Below are positions 51,341 through 60,447 of a DNA stretch of 64,000 nucleotides, piece after piece. A model generated the notes under the pieces. That model searched no databases. It was given only the letters and a program-made list of their open reading frames with translations, and was not told the origin of the DNA. Source of the stretch: Antrihabitans stalagmiti (GTDB lineage: Bacteria; Actinomycetota; Actinomycetes; Mycobacteriales; Mycobacteriaceae); assembly GCF_016482825.1 (NCBI RefSeq), contig NZ_JAEMNV010000003.1:842736-906735 (forward strand), written 5' to 3'. Both the position numbers and the translations under genes were made by a program. Positions within the stretch are counted from its first letter, which is position 1; each line of letters begins with the position of its first letter.

Positions 51341-51991
51341 GTGACTCGTAACGACCAGGCCGACACCAAGACGATCGTGCACGTCCTTCGCCACGGCGAA
51401 GTGCACAATCCGAAGGGCATTCTGTATGGCCGTCTCCCCGGCTTCGGGTTGTCCGTGACCGGACGATCGCAAGCCGCGGCAGTTGGTGCTGCGCTTGCCC
51501 ATCACGACATCAGCCATGTGATCGCGTCGCCTTTGCAACGCGCGCAGGAGACTGCCGGCCCGATCGCGGCGGCCCACGGCGTCGAGATCCAGACCGATGA
51601 AAACCTGATCGAGGCTGGCAACACGTTCGAGGGTTTGCGGGTCGCCGTCGGCGACGGTGCACTCCGCAAGCCGCGGCACTGGTGGAAGCTGCGCGATCCG
51701 TTCACGCCGTCGTGGGGTGAGCCCTACCTGCAGATCGCGCACCGAATGTTGGCTGCGGTCAACAAGGCTCGGGTGGAAGCGGTCGGGCACGAGGTCGTTC
51801 TCGTCTCGCATCAGTTGCCGGTGTGGACCTTGCGCAGGTTCCTGCAGGGCGACCGACTCTGGCACGATCCGCGGCAGCGTCAGTGCGGTCTGGCGTCGTT
51901 GACGTCGCTGGTCTACGAGGGCGACACCCTGGTCGACATCGTGTACTCGGAGCCTGCGGGCAGCTCGGATCCGAGGGTGACGGGAGCATGA
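51341..51991 (+). CDS. Histidine phosphatase family protein (Rv0525-like)
   Basis: This 216-residue protein has the phosphohistidine motif VLRHGEVHNPKGILYGRLPG, ASPLQRAQETAGPIA, and the second His in VLVSHQLPVWTL. It belongs to the cofactor-independent phosphoglycerate mutase-like phosphatases. A short phosphatase with this WHDPRQRQCGLASLTS region is conserved upstream of the cytochrome c genes in actinobacteria. The substrate is unknown. GTG start 11 nt after hemL; coupled to the thioredoxin-like gene by ATGA. Confidence 0.87.
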   Translation: MTRNDQADTKTIVHVLRHGEVHNPKGILYGRLPGFGLSVTGRSQAAAVGAALAHHDISHVIASPLQRAQETAGPIAAAHGVEIQTDENLIEAGNTFEGLRVAVGDGALRKPRHWWKLRDPFTPSWGEPYLQIAHRMLAAVNKARVEAVGHEVVLVSHQLPVWTLRRFLQGDRLWHDPRQRQCGLASLTSLVYEGDTLVDIVYSEPAGSSDPRVTGA

Positions 51992-52590
51992 GGCGCTCAC
52001 GAGCAGCTTGCTGCCTCCTCCTCGCGGGAGCAGCGATCGTGGCGAGCACAGCATGCTCGACCGGCACCGACGCAGTTGCGCAAGGCGGCACTTTCGACTT
52101 CGTCTCACCCGGCGGCAAGACCGAGATCTACTACGACCCGGCCAGCGACCGCGGGTCCATCGGCGACCTCTCCGGACCCGACCTCATGGTCGACGGCAAG
52201 ACGACGTCGCTCTCGGATTTCGAAGGCAAAGTCGTCGTCATCAATCTGTGGGGCCAATGGTGTGGACCCTGTCGAGGTGAAGCCGACGACCTCGAAAAGG
52301 TCTACGAGGCAACCAAAGACAGCGGTGTCGCATTCCTCGGCATCAACGTGCGCGACGGTCAGAAGGACAAGGCGCAGGACTTCGTCATCGACAACAAGGT
52401 CGGCTACCCGTCGATCTACGACCCCGCCATGCGGACCCTGATCGCACTCGGCGGCAACTTCCCGACCAGCGTCATCCCCACCACCCTCGTTCTCGATCGG
52501 CAGCATCGCGTCGCCGCTGTCTATCTGCGTGAACTGCTTGCGGAGGACTTGCAGCCGACCGTCGAACGCCTCGCCGGAGAAGCTGCATGA
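51988..52590 (+). CDS. TlpA/ResA-like thioredoxin lipoprotein
   Basis: This 200-residue exported protein has a signal peptide ending in a lipobox-like ASTAC and a thioredoxin domain with the active site WCGPC (Cys92 and Cys95) and cis-Pro near VIPTTLVLD. It keeps apocytochrome c cysteines reduced in the system II maturation pathway, receiving electrons from CcdA. The ATG at 51988 overlaps the phosphatase stop, and its stop overlaps the ccdA start. The location agrees with Rv0526. Confidence 0.92.
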   Translation: MRRSRAACCLLLAGAAIVASTACSTGTDAVAQGGTFDFVSPGGKTEIYYDPASDRGSIGDLSGPDLMVDGKTTSLSDFEGKVVVINLWGQWCGPCRGEADDLEKVYEATKDSGVAFLGINVRDGQKDKAQDFVIDNKVGYPSIYDPAMRTLIALGGNFPTSVIPTTLVLDRQHRVAAVYLRELLAEDLQPTVERLAGEAA

Positions 52591-53396
52591 CCGTCCTTGC
52601 CGGTGTCGGTGACACGTTCGGGTCGACTGCGGCGAGCGGTCCGCTCATCCTTGCGCTCGGTGCCTGTGTGCTTGCGGGCCTCGTCTCGTTCGCGTCGCCG
52701 TGTGTGGTCCCGTTGGTTCCGGGCTACCTGTCCTACCTCGCGGGAGTGGTCGGCGCCGACGCGCCGCCGGTGACCCCTGCCGAAGCCGTACAGACGAAGG
52801 TCCGAACCGGACGCGCTCGCGTCGTCGGTGCCTCCGCCCTCTTCGTCGCGGGCTTCACGGTTGTGTTCGTCCTTGCGACCGCAACGGTTTTCGGTGTGAC
52901 GCAATCACTTTCGGTCAACCGGGAGGTGTTGCAGCGGGTCGGCGGTGTGGTGACCATCCTGATGGGACTTGTGTTCGTCGGTCTCGTCCCGGCACTGCAA
53001 CGTGACGTCCGATTCGAGCCGCGACGCGTCAGCAGCCTCGTCGGCGCACCGCTGCTCGGCGCGGTGTTCGCACTCGGCTGGACCCCGTGCCTCGGCCCGA
53101 CCCTCGCCGGGGTGATCTCGGTTGCATCGGGAACAGAGGGTACGACGGCAGCTCGTGGCGTGAGCCTCATCGTCGCGTACTGCCTCGGCCTCGGGTTGCC
53201 GTTCATCATCCTTGCGTTCGGGTCGGCAAAAGCGTTGCGAGGCGTCGGCTGGCTGCGTCGCAATGCGCGTGCAATCCAGATCTTCGGTGGTGTCCTGCTT
53301 GTCGCGGTCGGCATCGCGCTCGTCACGGGCGTCTGGGATCAGTTCGTCAGCTGGGTGCGTGACGCCTTCGTCTCCGACGTGACGTTGCCGATATGA
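52587..53396 (+). CDS. ccdA: Cytochrome c biogenesis protein CcdA
   Basis: This 269-residue membrane protein has six transmembrane helices with the redox cysteines in [19 protein letters not shown] and [14 protein letters not shown]. It carries reducing equivalents from cytosolic thioredoxin across the membrane to the TlpA-like lipoprotein. Helices begin at [18 protein letters not shown] and end near [17 protein letters not shown]. It overlaps the lipoprotein gene by ATGA; resB follows after 13 nt. Confidence 0.95.
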   Translation: MTVLAGVGDTFGSTAASGPLILALGACVLAGLVSFASPCVVPLVPGYLSYLAGVVGADAPPVTPAEAVQTKVRTGRARVVGASALFVAGFTVVFVLATATVFGVTQSLSVNREVLQRVGGVVTILMGLVFVGLVPALQRDVRFEPRRVSSLVGAPLLGAVFALGWTPCLGPTLAGVISVASGTEGTTAARGVSLIVAYCLGLGLPFIILAFGSAKALRGVGWLRRNARAIQIFGGVLLVAVGIALVTGVWDQFVSWVRDAFVSDVTLPI

Positions 53397-53409
53397 CAGA
53401 ACCTTCGAT

Positions 53410-55050
53410 ATGACTGACACTCTGACCAGAGAGCCAACGCGACCGCCCCGCCAGTTCCTGCCCGGCCGCGGGATCGCACTCGTCCGCAACACCTGGCGCG
53501 GACTCACCAGCATGCGGACCGCCTTGGTCCTGCTCTTCCTGCTTGCCCTGGCCGCGATACCGGGGGCGTTGCTGCCGCAGCGCAGTCTCAACACGCAGAA
53601 GGTCGAGCAGTACATCGCCGACCGACCGTCGCTCGGACCGCTGATGGATCGCTTCGAACTCTTCGATGTGTTCGGCAGCTTCTGGTTCACGGCGGTCTAC
53701 GCGTTGCTGTTCATTTCGCTGGTCGGGTGCATCGTTCCGAGGTGCGTCGACCATGCGCGCGCACTGCGGACCCCGCCCGTCCCTGCGCCCCGCAACTTGG
53801 GCAGGCTGCCGCACCACCACCTGACGACCGTCGACGGTGACCCTCGGCAGCTCGCGTCCGAGATCTCGTCGCAACTGAAAGGTTGGCGTTCGCGGACGCG
53901 TTCGGCCGACAACAGGTCGGCGCACGACGGCGAGATCACCGTGTCGGCCGAGAAGGGGTACACCCGCGAACTCGGCAACCTGGTCTTCCACCTCTCCCTC
54001 GTCGGTCTGCTCATCGCCATCGCGGTCGGCAAGTTGTTCGGCTACGAGGGCAACGTGATCGTCATCGCCGACCCCGACGGTCCTGGCTTCTGCACGACGT
54101 CGCCTGCGGTGTTCGACTCCTTCCGTGCGGGCAATGTCGAGGACGGCACCGGGCTCGAGCCGATCTGCGTACGCGTGAAAACCTTCACGGCCGACTATTT
54201 GGACAACGGCCAGGCCGAGATGTTCACCTCCGACATCGAATACCAGGCCGGCGACGACCTTGCCTCGAATACGTGGCGCGACAATCAGCTGCGGGTCAAC
54301 CATCCGCTGCGAGTCGCGGGGGACCGCGTCTACCTGCAGGGGCACGGCTACGCGCCGACCTTCACGGTCACGTTCCCGAACGGTGAGACGCGGACCGAGA
54401 CGCTGCAGTGGCGACCCGACGACGCGACGACGTTCTTGAGCAGCGGTGTCATGCGGTTCGATCCGCCTGGTGGGTTGTACCCGAACACGGCGGATCGACG
54501 GAAGAACCAGATCGCGATCGAGGGCCTGTTCGCGCCGACCGCCTCGTTCCACGGCGAGCTGCTGTCGTCGAGCTTCCCTGAGATGACGAAGCCCGCTGTC
54601 GCGATCGACATCTACCGTGGCGATACCGGACTGGACACCGGTATCCCGCAGTCGCTCTTCGCGCTCAACAAGGAACTGATCAACCAGGAGCGTCTGACGA
54701 AGGAAGCCAGAGTGAATCTGGAGCCCGGCGAGTCGACCTCGTTGCCCGATGGAACGCAGGTTCGCTTCGATGGCGCGAAGGAATTTGTGAACCTGCAGGT
54801 GTCGCACGATCCGGCCCAGGGTTTTGTGCTCGGCTTCTCGATCTCGATGATGTTGGGGTTGCTGGTGTCGCTGCTCATCAAGCGGCGCAGAATCTGGGTA
54901 CGTCTGTATCCCGCCGATGGCGAACGACGTACCGTAGTAGAACTTGGCGGGTTGGCCCGAACCGACCACGCCGGGTGGGGTGACGAGTTCGATCGATTGT
55001 GCGACCGACTGCTGCCGGATGCACGATCCACCAAGCAGAACAAGACATAG
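53410..55050 (+). CDS. resB: Cytochrome c biogenesis protein ResB
   Basis: This 546-residue membrane protein is the ResB half of the ResBC heme-export and ligation complex. It has membrane helices near TALVLLFLLALAAIPGALLP, WFTAVYALLFISLVGCIVPR, LVFHLSLVGLLIAIAVGKLF and, near the C-terminus, FVLGFSISMMLGLLVSLLI. A large extracytoplasmic domain lies between the third and last helix. The ATG at 53410 follows ccdA. Works with CcsB to attach heme to apocytochrome c on the outer face. Confidence 0.93.
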   Translation: MTDTLTREPTRPPRQFLPGRGIALVRNTWRGLTSMRTALVLLFLLALAAIPGALLPQRSLNTQKVEQYIADRPSLGPLMDRFELFDVFGSFWFTAVYALLFISLVGCIVPRCVDHARALRTPPVPAPRNLGRLPHHHLTTVDGDPRQLASEISSQLKGWRSRTRSADNRSAHDGEITVSAEKGYTRELGNLVFHLSLVGLLIAIAVGKLFGYEGNVIVIADPDGPGFCTTSPAVFDSFRAGNVEDGTGLEPICVRVKTFTADYLDNGQAEMFTSDIEYQAGDDLASNTWRDNQLRVNHPLRVAGDRVYLQGHGYAPTFTVTFPNGETRTETLQWRPDDATTFLSSGVMRFDPPGGLYPNTADRRKNQIAIEGLFAPTASFHGELLSSSFPEMTKPAVAIDIYRGDTGLDTGIPQSLFALNKELINQERLTKEARVNLEPGESTSLPDGTQVRFDGAKEFVNLQVSHDPAQGFVLGFSISMMLGLLVSLLIKRRRIWVRLYPADGERRTVVELGGLARTDHAGWGDEFDRLCDRLLPDARSTKQNKT

Positions 55051-55063
55051 GAACCAACTGAGC

Positions 55064-56026
55064 ATGCTGCCGATCAACGAGACCCTTGCCGGATACAGCG
55101 ATCTGTCGTTCCGGTCTGCCTTCCTCGTCTACGTGCTGTCGTTTCTGCTCTTGATCGGGCAGTACGCATCGGCACGGGTCAAGCAGACGGCTGCGAAGGA
55201 AATGGTCAACGCCGGACCCGCTGCCGGGGTGCCTGGGCGCCTCGTCGAAGCGCCGCGCAAGCCATGGTCGGAGCGCCTCGGCAACATGGGCGTTGCTGTG
55301 CTCGTCGTCGGTGTGCTGCTGCATCTTGCCTCGATCGTGTTGCGCGGCTTTGCAACCGAACGCTTTCCGCTCGGCAACATGTACGAGTTCGTGACGATGG
55401 CATGTGCCGCTGCGGTGCTCGTCGGGTTGACGATCATGCGTGGCGAGCGGTTCCGTTCGATGTGGGTGTTCCTCATCCCCCCGGTGCTCGTTTTGATGTT
55501 CCTTGCGGCAACGGTGCTTTACGCCGACGCGGCCCCTGTTGTCCCGGCGTTGCGCTCGTACTGGTTGCCGATTCACGTGACCATCGTCAGCATCGGCAGC
55601 GGCGTGTTCCTGGTTTCCGGTGTCGCGAGTGCGATGTTCCTGCTGCGGATGCGCCATCCCGAGGGCAGTGAAGCCAGCGGAATCTGGGGTCGGCTCGCGG
55701 CCAGAATGCCCGACGCGCAGACACTCGATCGCTTGGCCTACAGGACGACGATCATCGGGTTCCCGCTGTTCGGCGCCGGTGTCATCCTGGGCGCCATCTG
55801 GGCGGAATCGGCGTGGGGACGCTTCTGGGGTTGGGATCCGAAGGAGACGGTCGCCTTCATCGCGTGGGTCATCTACGCCGCCTACCTGCATGCGCGCGCG
55901 ACCTCGGGCTGGCGCGACACCAAGGCGGCGTGGATCAACATCGCCGGCTTCGTCGCGATGATCTTCAACCTCTTCGTCATCAACATCGTCGTCTCCGGAC
56001 TGCACTCGTACGCGGGCTTGACCTAG
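55064..56026 (+). CDS. ccsB: Cytochrome c biogenesis protein CcsB (CcsA/ResC)
   Basis: This 320-residue membrane protein holds the heme-handling motif WGWDPKETVAFIAWVIYAAY with the WWD-type region and several His residues. Helices include FLVYVLSFLLLIGQYA, GVAVLVVGVLLHLASIVL and AWINIAGFVAMIFNLFVINI. With ResB it binds heme and ligates it to apocytochromes. The ATG at 55064 lies 13 nt after resB. A long hairpin follows at 56045. Confidence 0.94.
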   Translation: MLPINETLAGYSDLSFRSAFLVYVLSFLLLIGQYASARVKQTAAKEMVNAGPAAGVPGRLVEAPRKPWSERLGNMGVAVLVVGVLLHLASIVLRGFATERFPLGNMYEFVTMACAAAVLVGLTIMRGERFRSMWVFLIPPVLVLMFLAATVLYADAAPVVPALRSYWLPIHVTIVSIGSGVFLVSGVASAMFLLRMRHPEGSEASGIWGRLAARMPDAQTLDRLAYRTTIIGFPLFGAGVILGAIWAESAWGRFWGWDPKETVAFIAWVIYAAYLHARATSGWRDTKAAWINIAGFVAMIFNLFVINIVVSGLHSYAGLT

Positions 56027-56044
56027 AGGATCGAGTGCTGCTGA

Positions 56045-56102
56045 CGCTCCACGATCGCGTCCGGCGCGCGGGAACCCGCCGATCCGCGTCGATAGTGGAG
56101 CG
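56045..56102 (+). terminator. Terminator hairpin after ccsB
   Basis: CGCTCCAC (56045-56052) pairs with GTGGAGCG (56095-56102), continuing inward with ATCGCG/CGCGTCGAT and an inner CGGG-AA-CCCG hairpin. The element begins 18 nt after the ccsB stop. The remaining 190 nt to the decarboxylase gene show no other gene. Confidence 0.6.
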
Positions 56103-56293
56103 CGGGCCGCAGCCTCCCCGGCCTCCCGGTGAACAGGATCTGCACTCTCGGGGAAGCTTCTCTACAAATCGGGCATAACTGTCCAAAGCAATCTCACCCG
56201 CCAGTTTTCGGGCCTACGGTTGGTTTTGTCGCCACGTCGTCTCAGCGATTGCGAGTCGGCTCCGGTGGTGGTCATAACTGCGGGAGGTTGGAC

Positions 56294-59125
56294 ATGGCCG
56301 AGGTCAATGCACGTGCCTACAACAGTGTTTGGCAGTTCAGGGCCGATGCGTGGTGTCGACTCGAAGAGGCTGCCGAGCGGTTGGCGAGAGCGTCGTCGCA
56401 CGGCAAACCGACCGACCAGCTGGCCGAGACCGTCGGCGACCTTGTCACCAAACTTGCTCCCTACGAACACTTCTGGGCATTCCCCGGCAAGACTTTCTTC
56501 GCGCAGACCCAGCGGCAGTTCAGTGCTGGTCACTACGACCGGTTCGCGCGAACGGTTGCGAAGATCAACCGCGCGCTGGTGACGGAGTCCTATCGCGGCG
56601 GCGAATCGCTGATCAATGTCGCGCACGATCACGAAGCTCTCAACACCGACAACGGTCAGCAGGAAGACATTTCGGCCGAGGGCAACGAACGCCCCTACTT
56701 CGAGGTGCTCGTCGTCGAGACGATGTCGGAGTCGCAGGAGCGGGCGCTGCGCAAGGCGGTCCGCAGTTGGCGGCGTGCCGACGATGAGTTCATCTACGAG
56801 TTGGTCGTCGTCGGCAGCGGCGACGAGGCAGTGATCGCCGCGCGGCTGAACGTGAACCTGCAGGCCGTCGTGGTCCGGCGTCGATTCGCGCACAAGTCGA
56901 GTCGCGAACTTGCCGCGCTCGGCGACTTCGTCGACAGTCGGGTATCGGAGGACCTTGCCGATCATCCACCGGAGGAGCGGGCGCAGATTCTGGCCGCCTC
57001 GATCTCCGACATTCGGCCCGAACTCGACCTCTATCTGATGACCGAGATCGAAGTCGAAGACATGGCGGGGCGCGTCGGCCACAACTTCCGCAGGGTCTTC
57101 CATGCGCGCGAAGGGGTCCTCGAGCTGCACCTGAGCATCCTGCACGGCGTTGCAGAACGGTATCGCACGCCGTTCTTCAGTGCGCTGAAGCAGTACAGCC
57201 ACCGGCCGACCGGAGTGTTCCACGCGTTGCCGATCTCGCAGGGCAAGTCGATCGTCAACTCGCACTGGATCAAGGACATGGTCAGCTTCTACGGCCTCGA
57301 CGTGTTCATGGCGGAGACGTCGGCGACCTGCGGTGGTTTGGATTCGCTGCTGGAGCCGACCGGCCCGTTGCGTGAGGCGCAGGACCTCGCGGCGAAGGCC
57401 TACGGGTCACGCCACACCTACTTCGTCACCAACGGAACGTCGACGGCGAACAAGATCGTCGGCATGGCCTTGATCGCACCGGGCGACATCGTGCTCGTCG
57501 ACCGCAACTGCCATCAGTCCCATCACTACGGAACCATGATGGCCGGTGCCCACGTCACCTATCTCGAGGCGTATCCGCTCAGCAAGTACTCGATGTACGG
57601 CGCTGTTCCACTTGTCGAGATCAAGTCGAAGCTGCTGGGTCTGCGGCGGGCGGGCAAGCTCGACCGCGTCAAGATGCTGATGCTGACCAACTGCACCTTC
57701 GACGGTGTCGTCTACGACGTCGAACGAGTGATGGAGGAGTGTCTCGCAATCAAGCCGGACCTCGTATTCCTTTGGGACGAAGCGTGGTTCGCGTTCGCCC
57801 GGTTCCACCCCGTATACCGGACTCGTACCGGAATGGCGGCAGCGAAGACCCTTCGGGAACGGATGAAAGACCCCGCGTATCGCGAGCGCTACAACGAATA
57901 TCTCGCCGAGCGCGCGATGCATCCGGAGCCGACCGACGAAGAGCTGCTTACGCAGCGCCTGCTACCCGATCCCGCGCAGGCGCGCGTGCGTGTCTACTCG
58001 ACCCAGTCGACGCACAAGACGCTGACCTCGCTGCGGCAGGGTTCGATGATTCACGTCTTCGATCAGGACTTCGATCAGAAGGTCGCCGAGACCTTCCACG
58101 AGGCCTACATGGCACACAACTCGACGTCGCCGAATTATCAGATTCTCGCCTCGCTCGACCTCGGTCGTCGGCAGGTTGCGCTCGAAGGCGTCGAGCTCGT
58201 CCAGAAGCAGATCGAAAATGCGATGCAGCTGCGCGACGCGATCGACAACCATCCGCTGCTCAGCAAGTACATGCACTGCCTCAGCACGGCGGAGCTGATC
58301 CCCGAGGAGTTCCGGCCGTCGGGTATCGCACAGCCGTTGCGGTCGGGTTTGGCGAACATGATGGCAGCCTGGGCGGCTGACGAGTTCGTTCTCGATCCGT
58401 CGCGAATCACGCTCTACATCGGGCCGACGGGCTACGACGGCGATACCTTCAAGCGGCAGCAGTTGATGGATCGCTACGGCGTGCAGATCAACAAGACGTC
58501 GCGAAACACCGTGCTGTTCATGACGAACATCGGTACGACGCGTAGTTCGGTCGCCTATCTGGTCGAGGTGTTGGTCAAGATCGCTCGCGAACTCGACGAC
58601 CATCTCGCCGACCTCAGTCAGACCGAGCGAGCGATACACGACCGCCAGGTGGCGAGTCTGACTGCCGACGCGACGTCGATGCCCGACTTCAGCGGTTTCC
58701 ACACGAGCTTCCTCGATCTCGGCGGCGACGGTGAGCCGACGCCGGAAGGTGACGTGCGCAAGGCGTTCTACCTTGCCTACACCGATTCGTTCTGCGAGTA
58801 CCTCTCACCCGAGGAGGTCGAGTCGAAAATAGATGCGGGACAACAGGTTGTGTCGGCGACATTCGTGACGCCCTATCCGCCCGGATTCCCCGTGCTGGTG
58901 CCGGGACAGGTGTTCAGCAAGCAGATTCTGAACTTCATCCGCTTCCTCGACACGCCTGAGATTCACGGCTACCAGCCGCACCTCGGTTACCGCGTCTACA
59001 CCGACAAGGCGATCGAAATGGCAACGCCGACAACGACTGTCGCGCCAGCCATCACGAACGGGAATGGCAGCGCCGCGGCGAGCAAGCACTCCGGTAAGCG
59101 CAAGTCGAAGGCTGCCGCAGACTGA
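56294..59125 (+). CDS. Large PLP-dependent Orn/Lys/Arg-type decarboxylase
   Basis: This 943-residue fold-type I enzyme has an N-terminal region of about 340 residues without a clear catalytic motif, then the decarboxylase core: HWIKDMVSFYGLDVFMAETS, YFVTNGTSTANKIVGMALIA, HQSHHYGTMMAGAHV, LFLWDEAWFAF-like Asp, and the PLP lysine (Lys575) in QSTHKTLTSLRQGSMIH. The length and layout match Rv2531c of M. tuberculosis. It probably makes a diamine or agmatine from a basic amino acid. The ATG at 56294 has CGGGAGG upstream. Its stop TGA directly abuts the stop of the convergent HxlR gene. Confidence 0.88.
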   Translation: MAEVNARAYNSVWQFRADAWCRLEEAAERLARASSHGKPTDQLAETVGDLVTKLAPYEHFWAFPGKTFFAQTQRQFSAGHYDRFARTVAKINRALVTESYRGGESLINVAHDHEALNTDNGQQEDISAEGNERPYFEVLVVETMSESQERALRKAVRSWRRADDEFIYELVVVGSGDEAVIAARLNVNLQAVVVRRRFAHKSSRELAALGDFVDSRVSEDLADHPPEERAQILAASISDIRPELDLYLMTEIEVEDMAGRVGHNFRRVFHAREGVLELHLSILHGVAERYRTPFFSALKQYSHRPTGVFHALPISQGKSIVNSHWIKDMVSFYGLDVFMAETSATCGGLDSLLEPTGPLREAQDLAAKAYGSRHTYFVTNGTSTANKIVGMALIAPGDIVLVDRNCHQSHHYGTMMAGAHVTYLEAYPLSKYSMYGAVPLVEIKSKLLGLRRAGKLDRVKMLMLTNCTFDGVVYDVERVMEECLAIKPDLVFLWDEAWFAFARFHPVYRTRTGMAAAKTLRERMKDPAYRERYNEYLAERAMHPEPTDEELLTQRLLPDPAQARVRVYSTQSTHKTLTSLRQGSMIHVFDQDFDQKVAETFHEAYMAHNSTSPNYQILASLDLGRRQVALEGVELVQKQIENAMQLRDAIDNHPLLSKYMHCLSTAELIPEEFRPSGIAQPLRSGLANMMAAWAADEFVLDPSRITLYIGPTGYDGDTFKRQQLMDRYGVQINKTSRNTVLFMTNIGTTRSSVAYLVEVLVKIARELDDHLADLSQTERAIHDRQVASLTADATSMPDFSGFHTSFLDLGGDGEPTPEGDVRKAFYLAYTDSFCEYLSPEEVESKIDAGQQVVSATFVTPYPPGFPVLVPGQVFSKQILNFIRFLDTPEIHGYQPHLGYRVYTDKAIEMATPTTTVAPAITNGNGSAAASKHSGKRKSKAAAD

Positions 59126-59587
59126 TCAGCTCTCGGCGGGCAGTTTCATGCCCGGTCCTGCTTCGAGTTCGATGTCGCGAGCGGTGAGTTCCGTTGCGCA
59201 CGAGTCGCATTCGAGCCTCACGTGCGCAGCACCACCGCAGTCGCGATGCAGATAGTGGACCGGCGGGCCGTCGGGCGCCATGTAGGTATCGCCCCAGTCC
59301 TTGATCGCCATCAGGATCGGATAGATGGCGTGGCCCTTCGGGGTCAGTCGGTACTCCTCGTACGCGGTGCCCGCCGCCTGTTGTTTGACGAGGATGTCGT
59401 GTTCGACGAGGCGGTCGAGGCGGTCCTGCAATCGGCTACGTGAGATTCCTAGTGTGCTCTGCAAGGCGTTGAAACGTCGGACGCCGGCGAAGGAGAACTT
59501 GAGAACGAGCAGCGTCCAACGGTCGCCGAAGATCACCAGTGGTCGCGTGATGGAGCACGGGAGGTCGGCAAGTTCTTCGTAACGCAC
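59126..59587 (-). CDS. HxlR-family regulator with cysteine-rich tail
   Basis: This 153-residue protein has a winged helix at about residues 10-95 (PLVIFGDRWTLLVLKFSFAG, ISRSRLQDRLDRLVEHDILV). The extra C-terminal part carries HRDCGGAAHVRLECDSCATE with three cysteines, which could bind zinc or sense redox change. It is divergent from the nitroreductase gene across the inverted repeat at 59614 and probably represses it and itself. Confidence 0.88.
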   Translation of the reverse strand: MRYEELADLPCSITRPLVIFGDRWTLLVLKFSFAGVRRFNALQSTLGISRSRLQDRLDRLVEHDILVKQQAAGTAYEEYRLTPKGHAIYPILMAIKDWGDTYMAPDGPPVHYLHRDCGGAAHVRLECDSCATELTARDIELEAGPGMKLPAES

Positions 59588-59613
59588 AACGTCGATCCTA
59601 CCGGTATCGAAAT

Positions 59614-59641
59614 GAGACTGGTCGTGTTAGCGTTCAGTCTC
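59614..59641. promoter_or_regulatory. HxlR operator candidate
   Basis: GAGACTG (59614-59620) and CAGTCTC (59635-59641) are perfect inverted repeats 14 nt apart, between the divergent HxlR and nitroreductase genes. Both arms lie beside CGAAAT. The position over both promoters suggests mutual control. Confidence 0.65.
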
Positions 59642-59672
59642 GAAATAGGACCGACCTGTCGAGGAGTTCTGT

Positions 59673-60359
59673 ATGAGCACAACCACCGATTTCGCCGCGC
59701 TGTCCCGAGTGCTCGACGAACGCTGGACCTGCCGCCAGTTCCTGCCGGACCCGGTTCCGAGGCGCGATATCGAGCAGTTGCTACGGCTGGCCCAACGCAC
59801 GCCGTCGTGGTGCAACACGCAGCCATGGCAGGTCGTCGTCACCGACGGCGCCGCGACCGAGCGGTTCCGCAAAGAACTCCTCACCCACATCCAGAGCGGG
59901 GTCGGGCCCGCGCCCGACCTCGAATTCCCCGCTCAGTACACCGGCGAATATCGGCAGCGTCGCCGCGACTGCGGCAAGCAGCTCTACGACAGCATCGGGA
60001 TAGCCAAAGGCGATCACGAGCGGACCATGAAGCAGATGGTGCGCAACTTCGAACTCTTCGATGCGCCGCACGTCGCGATCATCACGACCGAAGCCGATCT
60101 CGGCGTCTACGGTGCCGTCGACTGCGGTCTGTACATCAATACGTTCCTGCTCGGCGCGCAGAGCCTCGGCCTTGCCGCTGCCCCGCAGGCTGCACTCGCG
60201 TCGTATTCGCCGTTCCTGCACGAGTATTTCGAGATACCCGAGCACAGGCACGTGGTAGCCGGCATCAGCTTCGGCTACGCCGACCGAGAACATCCGATCA
60301 ACAAGTTCCGCACAGCGCGTGAAAATGTCGACTCGGTTGTCACCTGGCACGAGGTCTGA
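59673..60359 (+). CDS. Nitroreductase-family flavoprotein
   Basis: This 228-residue FMN enzyme has RWTCRQFLPDPVPRRDIEQL, AQRTPSWCNTQPWQVVVTDG (FMN binding) and a C-terminal GISFGYADREHPINKFRTAR stretch. It reduces nitro compounds, quinones or flavin with NAD(P)H. GAGGAG lies upstream of the ATG. It is divergent from the HxlR regulator, a common pairing for inducible nitroreductases and electrophile detoxification. Confidence 0.9.
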   Translation: MSTTTDFAALSRVLDERWTCRQFLPDPVPRRDIEQLLRLAQRTPSWCNTQPWQVVVTDGAATERFRKELLTHIQSGVGPAPDLEFPAQYTGEYRQRRRDCGKQLYDSIGIAKGDHERTMKQMVRNFELFDAPHVAIITTEADLGVYGAVDCGLYINTFLLGAQSLGLAAAPQAALASYSPFLHEYFEIPEHRHVVAGISFGYADREHPINKFRTARENVDSVVTWHEV

Positions 60360-60447
60360 CTGCTGAGGTCCGTCTACACGGGATAGTGTCGAGCCTGGTT
60401 CTCAGCCGGTGCACTCGACGACGCGTTGTAGAAAGAGGTTACTAACG

